Shown here in pieces: positions 44,855 to 56,369 of a stretch of 64,000 nucleotides of DNA. Position 1 is the stretch's first letter; each line of letters opens with the position of its first letter. A program made the translations under genes and the position numbers. The notes beneath the pieces are model-generated. The model saw nothing but the letters and a program-made list of their open reading frames with translations. It ran no database searches and was not told the DNA's origin. This DNA is from Bufo bufo (taxonomy: Eukaryota; Chordata; Amphibia; Anura; Bufonidae): assembly GCF_905171765.1 (NCBI RefSeq), contig NC_053391.1, positions 186,754,559 through 186,818,558 of the forward strand. Reading direction: 5' to 3'.

Positions 44855-45515
44855 AGGGAGTCTGTCACCACATTTCAGCATATTAGACCGATCAAATAGG
44901 GTTATATGATCCACCCAGAACTTAAAAACTGTACCTTTGTTGTAGAAAACAGACTTTTCTTTTAGCTGAAAATGAACTTATAAAGTTATGTTAATGAGCC
45001 CTCTCAAGTGCCCAGGGCGGTCTCTCAATCCTCGGAGCCCAAGGCAGCACCTCCTAAACGGCTCATAACCCCGCCCTCCGTGCGCCTCTGCCCGCCCGTT
45101 TACTCCCCTCCCCTGTCCTTTTCCACTGCGGCTGTGCGGTCCAAATCGTAGCGGGCGCATGCACAATGCGATGCCCGCTCCTGGCAGGGCATCGCAATAC
45201 CTACTGCGCATGCGCCCGCTACGATTTGGACCGCACAGCCGTAGTGGAAAAGGACAGGGGAGGGGAGACAACGGGCGGGCAGAGGCGCACGGAGGGCGGG
45301 GTTATGAGCCGTTTAGGAGGTGCTGCCTTGGGCTCCGAGGATTGAGAGACCGCCCTGGGCACTTGAGAGGGCTCATTAACATAACCTTATAAGTTCATTT
45401 TCGGCTAAAAGAAAAGTCTGTTTTCTACAACAAAGGTACAGTTTTTAAGTTCTGGGTGGATCATATAACCCTATTTGATCGGTCTAATATGCTGAAATGT
45501 GGTGACAGACTCCCT
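44855..45515. mobile_element. Palindromic TTAA MITE, 661 bp
   Basis: TTAA at 44851-44854 and 45516-45519. The ends AGGGAGTCTGTCACCACATT and AATGTGGTGACAGACTCCCT are exact inverses. The palindrome extends inward almost to the centre near 45185, including GGGCGGGGTTATGAGCCG and its inverse. The whole element could fold into one hairpin of about 320-bp arms. Confidence 0.88.
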
Positions 45516-46091
45516 TTAAGCATAGTCAGGTCTGGATATGACTAAGCACACAAAGCACGCAAAAGACATCAAGACTGGTGTTCTTCTGCCAGGTCTTGAC
45601 TAATCAGACACATCCATACAAAACCTGTAAATGAATTTGCTAGTACTGTACTTGCTGGATGCATCATCAATACGGTCTAATAGATCATTTATGAATTAAA
45701 CCATAGGAAATAGACCTTCCTGGCACATGATTGACTCTAAAAACTTCTCCAAATTGCTGTTCTTTGGCTAGAATTTTTGCAATGTTGTATTAGAAGCCCA
45801 TTATTGTGTCAGGACCTAGATCCTCTGGAGAATCCTCTGCTGCCATGGTGGACCAGTTAAACTCTGAAGGAAGTACATAGGGAACAGGGAAACAACTATG
45901 GGTGAGCTAAAGAGTTCAAGGCTGGTGTGATTGACCTGTCCTCCGTTATGGAAGGAAGGTCAGCTCTGAAGGACAAACGACTCTACTCAAACTTCTCTAA
46001 CAAGAAAAACGCGGTGTATACAAGAATCGTTGTTAATTGTATCATCTGAGGAAAGAAGTGTTTTATTATTGCTCTATTTGCATTGTCGTAG

Positions 46092-46228
46092 ATAATGAAA
46101 AACCAATGAAGGTAATTGGAGATGATGACTTGCTGGACCGTGAGCTGATTACAGAATTAAGAAAAGAGTATGGCATGACCTACAATGATTTCTTCATGGT
46201 GCTGACAGATTTGGATATGAGAGTAAAG
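46092..46228 (+). CDS. ccdc80: CCDC80 internal exon (upstream of the two)
   Basis: A 137-bp exon bounded by a pyrimidine-rich acceptor ending CATTGTCGTAG and a donor GTAAGC. It starts in phase 1 and ends in phase 0. The peptide is NEKPMKVIGDDDLLDREL then ITELRKEYGMTYNDFFMVLT and DLDMRVK. This is part of a P-DUDES (DUF4174) domain of the secreted extracellular-matrix protein CCDC80 (DRO1/URB), which binds matrix and affects adhesion and adipocyte differentiation. Recognition is from memory of the vertebrate protein, not a search. Spliced to 51480 the phases agree (VK followed by QYYEVPIAMKS). A related paralogue cannot be excluded. Confidence 0.78.
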
Positions 46229-46877
46229 GTAAGCAGAAGTTTATATGTTATTGTTTATATTGTAGTTATGTGATTATTAGGATATTAATAACTGTGTCAC
46301 ATCATTAGCAGTAGTTGTATTAGTTGTGGACTTGTCCACCTAGGAGTAGGTTCACATTTGGAAAATTCATTGCAGACATTTATTTTATGGAACAAAATCA
46401 TCCAGTGCACGTGTATAAGGCTTTGGGTTTCTTTAAGCCCCATTCAGGTGACTGGGAAAGTTCGCTGAAATTTCTGCCCAGAAAATTATGAATATACTCC
46501 TCTAGTATATCCGCTGGATCTATTGAAATTTTGTATATTGAACACTGATTTTTAAGGACATATTCAAATGTATGGTAGCCAACATCTGGATATTTTAACT
46601 TCCATGTACCATATCATAGGTAGCATACCACGTCTGTAATAAAAGACGTTCTGTTTAAAATTCCTCAGTGTGCAAAGATAAAAATGCAGTGGTGGGTAAC
46701 AGGAAATTTTTGTCAAGAGGCCAAAACTGTTATTTACAAGGTCAAACCAAGTAAATCACAAGAAACAGTATGCCATATATCCTAATAACAGGCTATAAAC
46801 CCATAAGATATCATATACGCTACTACGTATGTTTCACTAGTGGACCTTATAAAGGTATTGTATGCAGGTTACCATCT

Positions 46878-47355
46878 AAAGCTACTTTCACACTGGCGTT
46901 TTGGCTTTCCGTTTGAGATCCGTTTCAGGGCTCTCACAAGCGGTCCAAAACGGATCAGTTTTGCCCTAATGCATTCTGAATAGAAAAGGATCCGCTCAGA
47001 ATACATCAGTTTGCCTCCATTCAGTCACCATTTCGCTCTGGAGGCGGACACCAAAACGCTGCCTGCAGCGTTTTGCTGTCTGCCTGACGAAGCGGAGCCA
47101 AACGGATCCGTCTTGACACACAATGTAAGTCAATGGGGACGGGTCGGTTTTCTCTGACACAATCTGGCACAATAGAAAACGGATCCGTCCCCCATTGACT
47201 TTTATGGTGTTCAAGACGGATCCGTCATGGCTATAGAAGACATTATACAACCGGATCCATTCATGACGGATGCATGCAGTTGTATTATTGAAACTGAAGC
47301 GTTTTTTGCAGATCCATGACGGATCCGCAAAAAACGCTAGTGTGAAAGTAGCCTT
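46878..47355. mobile_element. MITE, about 478 bp, GCTACTTTCACACT ends
   Basis: AAAGCTACTTTCACACTGGCG at the left end faces CGCTAGTGTGAAAGTAGCCTT at the right. The interior is rich in AACGGATCCGTC words in both orientations. A common frog interspersed repeat type. No clear TSD. Confidence 0.65.
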
Positions 47356-47699
47356 AAAGGCAATGTGTCATATATAAATGACCTATTGTTTAAATAATGT
47401 TTTTATGTTAAACATATTTAAAAGAATTTTGGTGGCTATTTTTAATTTTCAATGTCACTATCTATCTTTAAAAAAAACATGAAATCCTTAAATCCTGCTG
47501 TTTTCACACCTGCCACTAAGACTAATAAAAGGTTCCACTTCTTCGTCTGCACAGATGACAATACTGTAGTTATCTGCTTATCATTAGAGGCAGGATTAGA
47601 ATGACAGATATCACCTATGAAAAGATGTAAAATGTCCTCTGCACAGAGCATGCCTAGAAAACTAAAAGTCAATGAGTGGTTGCTGTAAAGCATATCCCT

Positions 47700-48345
47700 A
47701 AGGCCTCTTTCACACGGGCTAGTTTTCCACCCGGGTGCAATGCGTGACGTGAACGCATTGCACCCGCACTGAATCCTGAGCCATTCATTTCAATAGGGCT
47801 GTGTACATGAGCAATGTTTTTCACACATCATGCATTGCGTAAAAATTGCAGCATGTTCTATATTCAGAGTTTTTCATGCAACGCAGGCCCCATAGAAGTG
47901 AATGGGGCTGCGTGAAAATTGCATTGCATCCGCAAGCAAGTGCGGATGCAATGCGATTTTCATGGATGGTTGCTAAGGAGATGATGTTAATAAATAGGGA
48001 TGAGCCCCGGGACCCTATTAAGATCCATTTACTTTATTATTTTCCATTATAACATGGTTATAATGGAAAATAATAGCATTCTATAATACAGAATGCTAAG
48101 TAAAATGTCCATTGAGGGTTAAAAAATAATTTAAAAAATGACTCACCTCATCCTCTTGATCGCGCAGCCGTTATTGTCTTCTTTCTTCTTCTTGCAGGAC
48201 CTGCAAACGGACCTGCACTGACGTCATCGGGCTCACCACATGGTGAGCGCAGTGACGTCAGCGCAGGTCCTGCTGAATGAATTATGCGTAATTATGCGGA
48301 ACGGATCCGGACCATTCATACAGACGTCTGAATGGAGCCTAATTC
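47700..48345. mobile_element. MITE-like repeat, CCTCTTTCACACGGG end
   Basis: Begins GGCCTCTTTCACACGGGC. Contains GCGTGACGTGAACGCATTGC-type blocks and a TGCGGATGCAATGCG hairpin. The right limit is inferred from CATACAGACGTCTGAATGGA at about 48319, a word shared with the P2 tandem array. No TSD seen. Confidence 0.5.
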
Positions 48346-48396
48346 AGTATCTAGCCCCCATGGAGCCATTGTGTAAACTACCAGTACACCTTCAAT

Positions 48397-49543
48397 CAGG
48401 GGCGTACATAGAAGTCATTGGGCCCCATAGCAAGAATATGAATTGGGCCCCCCTAACTCTGCCCACTACCCACCCATGGCCCATCCAACTGCCGGCCCTG
48501 GCTCCTTCCCTGCCCCCTCCCTATTATGCCCCCCAAAATGCCCAGGCACCGGATACAGGTAATACTTACTCCGCTCCCCGACACCCGCATCGCTCCTGAT
48601 GCCCCCATGGCTGCCGTTGAATATCCCTGTCATGCGGATCCGGCGATGGGGGGGAGGGGGGCATTTGGTAATTTCCCCCAAATAGTAATTTCCACCACAC
48701 TTCCCCCATATAGTAATTTCCCTCACACTGCCCCAACACAGTAGTTTCCCCCATATAGTAATTTGCCCCCACAAAGGAATTGTAGCTCCTTGCCCTAGTA
48801 GTAGGCACCTGCCATATTACTCCTTGCCCTTGCAGTGGGCACCTGCCCCATCCTTGCTCTTGCTGTGGGCACCTGCCCCATCCTTGCTCTTGCTGTGGGC
48901 ACCTGTCCCATCCTTGCCCTTACTGTGTGCACCTGCCCCATCCTTGCCCTTGCAGTGGGCACTTGCCATATTAATCCTTGCCCTTGCATTGGGCACCTGC
49001 CCCCACAGAGTCCTTGTGCCAGTGGTGGGCCCCAGCCCAATGTGTCCAGGGGGCTGCACGAGCACTTGAGCAGGAGACCAGCCCTGCTGGGAGGAGGAGA
49101 CGTGTCCTGAAGGAACCCGCACAGAAGAAGGGACAAGTTAGGAAGTGCAGGTGGCCATCCAGGCTGAAGTCACCGTGTCGCACACAGAAAAGTTCCACAG
49201 CGGGAGCGGCGGAGAGCGGATTCTGCAGCAGAGGCACGGGAGATGGCTCAATACACCGTCTGCTCCCGTCCACATACCTGGCGCACTTACCTGCCTGCTC
49301 CATAGCTTCATAAGTCTCCATAGCCGGGGTCTTGTTGTTGCCTCAGTTACCGATGCTGTTGACTGGAAGTAGGAAGAGCCATTGTGCTGAGTCCCGGTGC
49401 AGGGGACGGGGGGGGTAGGAGGGAGAACTGTCTGTGCAGCAGAGTAGACATAGGGGGTGGGGCCTTCCATGTGCACCGGGCCCCCCTGTGCCGCGGGCCC
49501 CAAAGAAACTGTGTGGTTTGCCTATATTGGCGGTACGCCACTG
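48397..49543. mobile_element. hAT-type non-autonomous element, 1,147 bp
   Basis: The ends CAGGGGCGTAC and GTACGCCACTG (inverse CAGTGGCGTAC) are flanked by a perfect 8-bp TSD CCTTCAAT at 48389-48396 and 49544-49551. A GGGCCCC word lies near each end. The interior carries a 30-bp minisatellite. No transposase. Confidence 0.85.
48815..49015. repeat. Minisatellite, 30-bp unit
   Basis: About six copies of a unit with GTGGGCACCTGCCCCATCCT then TGCTCTTGCT. Because 30 is divisible by 3, all frames give 10-residue repeats (for example GQVPTARARM on the minus strand). These are not genes. Confidence 0.85.
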
Positions 49544-49551
49544 CCTTCAAT

Positions 49552-51479
49552 AGCTGTTAGCCAACAGCAATTTCTCCTGAACCCCTACACATGTATGTCT
49601 TTGTTTATCTCCCAGAATAACAAAAGAACTGGTGTTGAAATCAATGTGGCTGATCCATTTCTCCCATGACTTTATCTGTTGGAGGGGCGTCCTCCATTAG
49701 ATTGTCGGCCAGTCTCCCCTGAAAATATAGGTTTGACTGACAATATTCATGTGTATGGTGGACTTTAGAGTTTATCTGAGGTGACTTAGTAGTAATTTAT
49801 CTGTCCCCAACTTTACTACAGAACGACAGGGGGAGGTAAGTTCTGTTCTCTACTGCTCTGGGAGAAACTCAAATGTGTTCATCCAGTCATATACTAATCC
49901 TAGTCAGCACTTCCTTTTTCTGCACTAATCTCTGCAGGCATAGAACAGCCATAGCAAAAGAGATAATGGGATGACTGTTAGATGAAAGCCTCTCTATTCT
50001 CTTTTAACTGGCAGTAGTGTTCAGCATACTGTACATTAGTACCTCTGCCAAATCACTCATCCTAGTAGTCTGCCTTTATCGAATGCTTCCAGTTAATACC
50101 AACTTTGAGACAAGTAGCGACTCCATTTTCCATTTTTGTTTATCCTTACAAGAATACTTTTTATATTAGCATTCTTGCCAGAAGCTGATAGAAGGCCAAA
50201 TAGGGGCTCATATAAATAAATACCAGTGAGTGTAGATATGTGTTATGGAAGTGGGTGTGGAAACACTGGGTTAAAAATCAGATTTGGCTTTGGCCTACTT
50301 CTAAGGGCATTATCCTGGCAAACCCCTGGTTTTCACCCTTTAAGCCTTGCGCAGGGATCTAGACTTTGCTGCAGGGAACCACCAGGCCACTACCTCCTGG
50401 AGTAGTTTCTGTATGATTGACAGCTCATGCCCACCAATGGGGCTCAGAGACCCCAGTGCAGAGCACTGAGAGTTCAGGCAAAGAATAGTAGTCAGGGACA
50501 GTCTGAGGTCAGGATGGACAGAGTAAGTGCAGCATGGTAAGTGGTCCGAGGTTAGAGCAGGCAGCGAAAGGTCAATATGGAGTCAAGCACAGATCTGGCA
50601 GAGTCGCAAACCAGGAAACAGGAAGAAAGTCGATACACAGGCAGACAACAGAGCAGACACCTTAGCAGGGTACAGGCACACTAGGAAACCAATTGTTCAG
50701 GCACCTTCCCACAGAAGAGGTGCCTAAAGTACCCCAATGTCGTCAGCCATTGGCTTGGGGGAATTAGGCAGCAAGTGGGCTGGTTCTGTAAGGGACCGGA
50801 GGGAGCACACGCGTGGACAGTGGAGGAGGGGCTACAGCCTGCATAAAGGGAGAGAACAGACTCGGCGGCCAAACCCCCCAGGGAGAAGGGAGCGGGAGGT
50901 GGGCACATGCAGCCAGGACAGGTTAGCAGAGTAGCAGCACTGTAACAATATGAATGGTAGATGTATGTAATACCACTTTTGAGCAGCAGATTTTGGAATA
51001 ATTAAAGTAGCTGTAGACAAGAGTCTACTACACAAATTTTGAAGGTGTAGGTCAACCATGAAATAAATGTTCCCTGTAGCTAATAATACTTAAATGATTA
51101 TGCCCCAACCTCTGCTATCGCCTATGTTCTGATCATTCAAATTTCATATTTAATTTCAAATTTATAAATAAAATTGTCCACAATATACCTGCAAGGCCAC
51201 ATTAAATGTAGGGGAAGGAGTTCAATACTTTGTACTCACTCAAGGTTCTGTTCAACAATGCTCGGAATCAATATGGTGTCGGCTTCACCACTTTTAATTC
51301 CTTCAAAAGACAGAAACTTCAGCAAATAATCCACTACAGTACATAGCAACATACCTACCTACGCGTTTCGGATGAATCTGATCATCTTTATTCATGGTCA
51401 TAACCATGGTAATAAAATTGTGAAGTTCCTGGCATACATATTTATATTGGTTTTTATTTGCTCTTTTTTTACCATACAG
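49552..51479. other. Intronic DNA, mostly unrecognised
   Basis: About 50270-50950 has a text (AGGTCAGGATGGACAGAGTA, CAGGCAGCGAAAGGTC) like decayed gypsy LTRs of frogs, without clear ends. At 51361-51369 the minus strand reads GAAACGCGT preceded by GATGA-containing text, a possible Penelope-like terminal fragment. Nothing else recognised. Confidence 0.35.
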
Positions 51480-51631
51480 CAATATTACGAAGTGCCTATT
51501 GCGATGAAGTCAGTCTTTGACATTGTCGATACATTCCAATCCAGAATTAAAGAGATGGAGAAGCAGAAGAGGGATGGGATTACATGTAAAAGGGAAGACA
51601 AGACAAGGTCACTGGAAAGTTTTCTCTCAAG
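51480..51631 (+). CDS. ccdc80: CCDC80 internal exon (downstream of the two)
   Basis: A 152-bp exon between CTTTTTTTACCATACAG and donor GTGAGC. It starts in phase 0 and ends in phase 2. The peptide is QYYEVPIAMKSVFDIVDTFQ, SRIKEMEKQKRDGITCK, REDKTRSLESFLSR. It continues the CCDC80 segment that leads into the last P-DUDES domain; the family continues with an FRWRRRLLVIS-type start, which I do not find in the rest of the window. The basic EKQKRDG stretch is helical. The gene lies on the plus strand, with further exons beyond both window edges or unseen. Confidence 0.8.
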
Positions 51632-53834
51632 GTGAGCTTCTACAAAAAAAAAGTCTAATTTGCCTTTTGGGTAATTCACAGTTTCACAGAATACAGAAGG
51701 AAATTCGATTTGCATATTATTCTCTTAAAGGGGTAGATTTATCAAAACTGGTGTAAAAGAAAACTGGCTTAGTTGGCCCTAGCAACTAATCAGATTCCAC
51801 CTTTCATATTTCAGAAAATTGGAATCTGATTGATTGCTTTGTGCAACTAAGCCAGTTTCATTTTACACCAGTTTTGTTAAATCTCCCCCAAAGTATTGAA
51901 ATCTGAAAACTACATAAGAACCCCTGGCGACTTAGGAAAACAAAGTTATGAAGTTGATATAGCCGAGGGCTTGTTTTTTGCTGGACAAGTTAGGTACATA
52001 ATACTCACTGAGTAACGTTTATTAACTTTTTCTGTGGACAGGGGATTGAAAAAACAGCAATATTGTCACTGTATTTTTACATTCGTAAATTTTGTGACAT
52101 TCACTTTGCAGCATAAATATCATTATAACGTACGATGTACAGCAATATCAAATACATATTTTTTACGTTTTATTCATTTTCTCTGTAGTGCCTATGGCTG
52201 ACAGAGGAAACCCCTCAATCTGAAACCATTTAGATGCCACCGATGTTATTGGCCGACGTATCTAAGGGTTAAACGGATCAGTGATTCTGCTTACCTGGGA
52301 TGTTAGAGCAGGAGACTGGCCTTCAAGAGAGAGCCAGGCTCCTGCTCTTTACTGCATGGGAGACCTGTGCAGCGTTTATACTAGACCACCGTAAAATGGC
52401 ACCGGCCTAGCCTAAAACCCCTTAGTGACCACCATAAAATGGTGTTTTGTTGGTCACTAAGGGATTAATAAGTTCACTAATCTGTTGTAATCATCTTACA
52501 AACTGCATCTGACAATAAATTATCTAAAACATATCCATTTATTGAATCTGTCCTTTTTTCAAACAAAACATTGTCAATTTCAAAATGTCTTGGCTTTTAA
52601 TAATACGACTTCACCAATTATTCTGGACAGGAACATTTTCATGTAAGAACAAACACGTGCATTGCCTTCTAATACTCATACTCAAATATTTTGGATATTT
52701 GCCACCCACTAGAAATAGAAAAGAGACATATGAATACCATACATCCATATTTCAAACCTCCCAATGAGTGGAAGGTACAGTTCCAGTTCTGCAGGAAGAG
52801 GCCTCCAAAAAGTATTATTGTAAATTTGAAAAAACTGAATGAAGGAAGTAATGACTGCCAATATTATATATAAAATCTACATGAGAGATCCAAGACACTG
52901 AGAATTAAGTCAACACTTGACACTAAAGATTCCAAAACACCAGCATGATGGTACACAGGGTAAATCTTAGGTCTCTGCATACACTTTTACTAAGGTTCTA
53001 AACATATCACAGTATTTCACTGTATAGCTGTAAAAGGTAATCACATCTACTTCAATGCAATCTGTAACGACTTTTGTGATCCATTTAGTTTAGGAAAGAT
53101 ATATACTGTAGAATCAGCATTGGAATGGTCCACCAGAGTATCAGAGGATCCTCTGGTGAGTCCAGACTCTCATACCATAGTGGGCCCCAAAGGTCTAGGA
53201 GAAAATAAAACATTTGGAGCTGTCTTTGGAGCCAATAACTTGCCATTAGGGTTTATTTCTTGAATCAAAACCTACTAGACTTTATTTGATGATGGGGGTT
53301 GAGCACCAAGAATAATTTCCTCTGGTAGGCCCCAGGAACCCCAGTTAGACACTGAACAGAATAGTCTGGCTGATATAAATTCTGTGGTACACAATAAAAT
53401 GGCACTTCCAAGAAGAAAAGATATACGTAAAACTTTCCCTAATTGCTATTTCACTTCAAGTGTCTCCCATCATGCTTAAAGGCTATGGGCAGCTTTTGAA
53501 GGACTCTTTTGCGGAAGACCATTTATTTTGGGCAAAAATAATAATTTTTGCAACTGGATTTTATCAAAAGTCTGCAACCAGTTTGCTAGTGCAGGTTCTA
53601 AGTATCACGTTAAACAGCAAGCTGCAGAAGGCTGTTCACAGCTAAATCCATCAGACAAGCTCTCTGACAGCTCGATCTCCTGAGCAATCATCAAAGCTTG
53701 ATTATGATCAACTCAAAGTTGATCAATGAGGCTGCAGTGCTTCAGCAAGCCCTAAATCCTCTTCAAACTTTACTAGGCACATCTTCATACATATTGTAGT
53801 CGTTGGGCCTGGTATTGAAACTCAGTCCCATTTA
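51632..53834. other. Intronic DNA, no gene seen
   Basis: Contains the small MITE at 51729-51894 and a hairpin CCCTTAGTGACCA...TGGTCACTAAGGG (52421-52466). The remainder is AT-rich and unrecognised. No candidate for the next CCDC80 exon was found. Confidence 0.45.
51729..51894. mobile_element. Small palindromic MITE, 166 bp
   Basis: GGGGTAGATTTATCAAAACT with TGGTGTAAAA is mirrored by TTTTACACCA with GTTTTGTTAAATCTCCCCC. The centre holds CAGATTCCACCTTTCATATT. A frequent frog MITE type. Confidence 0.75.
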
Positions 53835-53838
53835 GTTA

Positions 53839-54507
53839 AAGTGATTCTGTCACCAAGTTTTGGGCTATAGAGATACGGACATGCACGGCTAGATCGCCGC
53901 TAGCATGTCCGCAATATATGTGTCCTATAGGGCTGTGTGGTTTTAATTTCTTTAAAAAAGGATTTTATAGATATGTAAATGAGTCTTGTATGTGTCCAAG
54001 GGGCTGCACTAACCTTACTGGAGCCCAGCCGTGTCCAGCCACGCCCGCCTGTGAAGGAGCCCAGCACCGCCTATGTCCTCCGAATCTCCTCCTTTCATCA
54101 ACTATAGATTGCCGTAATCTCGCGATGCACGAGCTTGCGCATGCGCAGTGCCGTTATAGTGTTCTTTCCCTGTGCTGGCATCAGCCTCAGGGAGAGAACT
54201 GCGCATGCGCAAGCTCACGCATCGCGAGATTATGGCAATCTATAGTTGATGAAAGGAGGAGATTCGGAGGACATAGGCGGTGCTGGGCTCCTTCACAGGC
54301 GGGCGTGGCTGTGCACGGCTGGGCTCCAGTAAGGTTAGTACAGCCCCTTGGACACATACAAGACTCATTTACATATCTATAAAATCCTTTTTTAAAGAAA
54401 TTAAAAGCACACAGCCCTATAGGACAGATATATTGCGGACATGCTAGCGGCGATCTAGCCGTGCATGTCCGCAGCTCTATAGCCCAAAACTTGGTGACAA
54501 AAACCCT
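53839..54507. mobile_element. Palindromic TTAA MITE, 669 bp
   Basis: TTAA at 53835-53838 and 54508-54511. AGTGATTCTGTCACCAAGTT faces AACTTGGTGACAAAAACCCT. The arms include AGATTGCCGTAATCTCGCGA and its inverse and meet near 54175. Its right TTAA is also the left TTAA of the P2 copy that follows. Confidence 0.85.
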
Positions 54508-54939
54508 TTAACCACCTCCGGACCGCTGTACGCAGATTCGTGTTCCGGTGGTGGCAGCCCTGCGCTCAGCGACGCATATACGCGTCATCTCGCGTGAGCC
54601 GGGATTTCCTGTGAACGCGCGCACACAGGCGCGCGCGCTCACAGGAACGGAAGGTAAGAGAGTTGATCTCCAGCCTGCCAGCGGCGATCGTTCGCTGGCA
54701 GGCTGGAGATGTGTTTTTTTTAACCCCTAACAGGTATATTAGACGCTGTTTTGATAACAGCGTCTAATATACCTGCTACCTGGTCCTCTGGTGGTCCCCT
54801 TTGTTTGGATCGACCACCAGAGGACACAGGTAGCTCAGTAAAGTCCCACCAAGCACCACTACACTACACTACACACCCCCCCCGTCACTTATTAACCCCT
54901 TATTCACCCTTGATCACCCCTGATCACCCCATATAGACT

Positions 54940-56340
54940 CCCTGATCACCCCCCTGTCATTGATTACACCCCTGTCATTGATCAACCCCCTGTAAAGCTC
55001 CATTCAGATGTCCGCATGATTTTTACGGATCCACTGATAGATGGATCGGATCCGCAAAACGCATCCGGACGTCTGAATGAAGCCTTACAGGGGCGTGATC
55101 AATGACTGTGGTGATCACCCCATATAGACTCCCTGATCACCCCCCTGTCATTGATTACACCCCTGTCATTGATCAACCCCCTGTAAAGCTCCATTCAGAT
55201 GTCCGCATGATTTTTACGGATCCACTGATAGATGGATCGGATCCGCAAAACGCATCCGGACGTCTGAATGAAGCCTTACAGGGGCGTGATCAATGACTGT
55301 GGTGATCACCCCATATAGACTCCCTGATCACCCCCCTGTCATTGATTACACCCCTGTCATTGATCAACCCCCTGTAAAGCTCCATTCAGATGTCCGCATG
55401 ATTTTTACGGATCCACCGATAGATGGATCGGATCCGCAAAACGCATACGGACGTTTGAATGAAGCCTTACAGGGGCGTGATCAATGACTGTGGTGATCAC
55501 CCCATATAGACTCCCTGATCACCCCCTGTCATTGATTACACCCCTGTCATTGATCAACCCCCTGTAAAGCTCCATTCAGATGTCCGCATGATTTTTACGG
55601 ATCCACTGATAGATGGATCGGATCCGCAAAACGCATCCGGACGTCTGAATGAAGCCTTACAGGGGCGTGATCAATGACTGTGGTGATCACCCCATATAGA
55701 CTCCCTGATCACCCCCCTGTCATTGATTACACCCCTGTCATTGATCAACCCCCTGTAAAGCTCCATTCAGATGTCCGCATGATTTTTACGGATCCACTGA
55801 TAGATGGATCGGATCCGCAAAACGCATCCGGACGTCTGAATGAAGCCTTACAGGGGCGTGATCAATGACTGTGGTGATCACCCCATATAGACTCCCTGAT
55901 CACCCCCCTGTCATTGATTACACCCCTGTCATTGATCAACCCCCTGTAAAGCTCCATTCAGATGTCCGCATGATTTTTACGGATCCACTGATAGATGGAT
56001 CGGATCGGCAAAACACATACAGGCGTCTCCCTGGAGCCTTCCAGGGGGGGTGATCACCCCATATAGACTCCCTGATCACCCCCCTGTCATTGATCACCCC
56101 CCCTGTCATTGATCACCCCCCCCCCCCTGTCATGCTGCATTCAGATGTCCGTATGATTTTTACAGATCCACGGATACATGGATCGGATCCGCAAAACACA
56201 TACGGACATCTGAATGGAGCCTTACAGGGGGGTGATCAATGACAGGGGGGTGATAACCCCATATAGACTCTCTGATCACCCCCCTGTCATTGATCACCAC
56301 CCCTGTCATTGATCACCCCCCTGTCATTGATCACCCTCTG
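54940..56340. repeat. Tandem array of P2', 191-bp unit
   Basis: Copies begin near 54920, 55111, 55302, 55493, 55683 and 55874, with a more diverged end after 56000. The unit contains GATCACCCCATATAGACTCC, ATCGGATCCGCAAAACGCAT and CCGGACGTCTGAATGAAGCC. It is more regular than the sister array at 7560-8930. Confidence 0.9.
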
Positions 56341-56369
56341 TAAGGCTCCATTCAGACATTTTTTTGGCC

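Larger units (their letters stand above)
46229..51479 (+). other. ccdc80: Intron between the two CCDC80 exons
   Basis: Starts GTAAGC and ends CTTTTTTTACCATACAG. 5,251 bp, filled with MITEs (46878-47355, about 47700-48345, 48397-49543) and unrecognised sequence. Phase 0. Confidence 0.75.

Noticed and set aside
48817..49136. Ten-residue-repeat proteins on the minus strand
   Set aside because: Direct translation of a 30-bp minisatellite within a non-autonomous hAT element.
51355..51400. Third hammerhead ribozyme on the minus strand
   Set aside because: GAAACGCGT is present, but I could not place a CTGATGA core with pairing stems; at most a decayed fragment.
53460..53645. Next CCDC80 exon
   Set aside because: No splice sites in the needed phase and no resemblance to the FRWRRRLLVIS-type continuation expected.
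55102..56053. A tandem family of 64-codon proteins
   Set aside because: One frame per 191-bp satellite unit; the frame overlaps the next unit by a few bases and the sister array carries it only sporadically.
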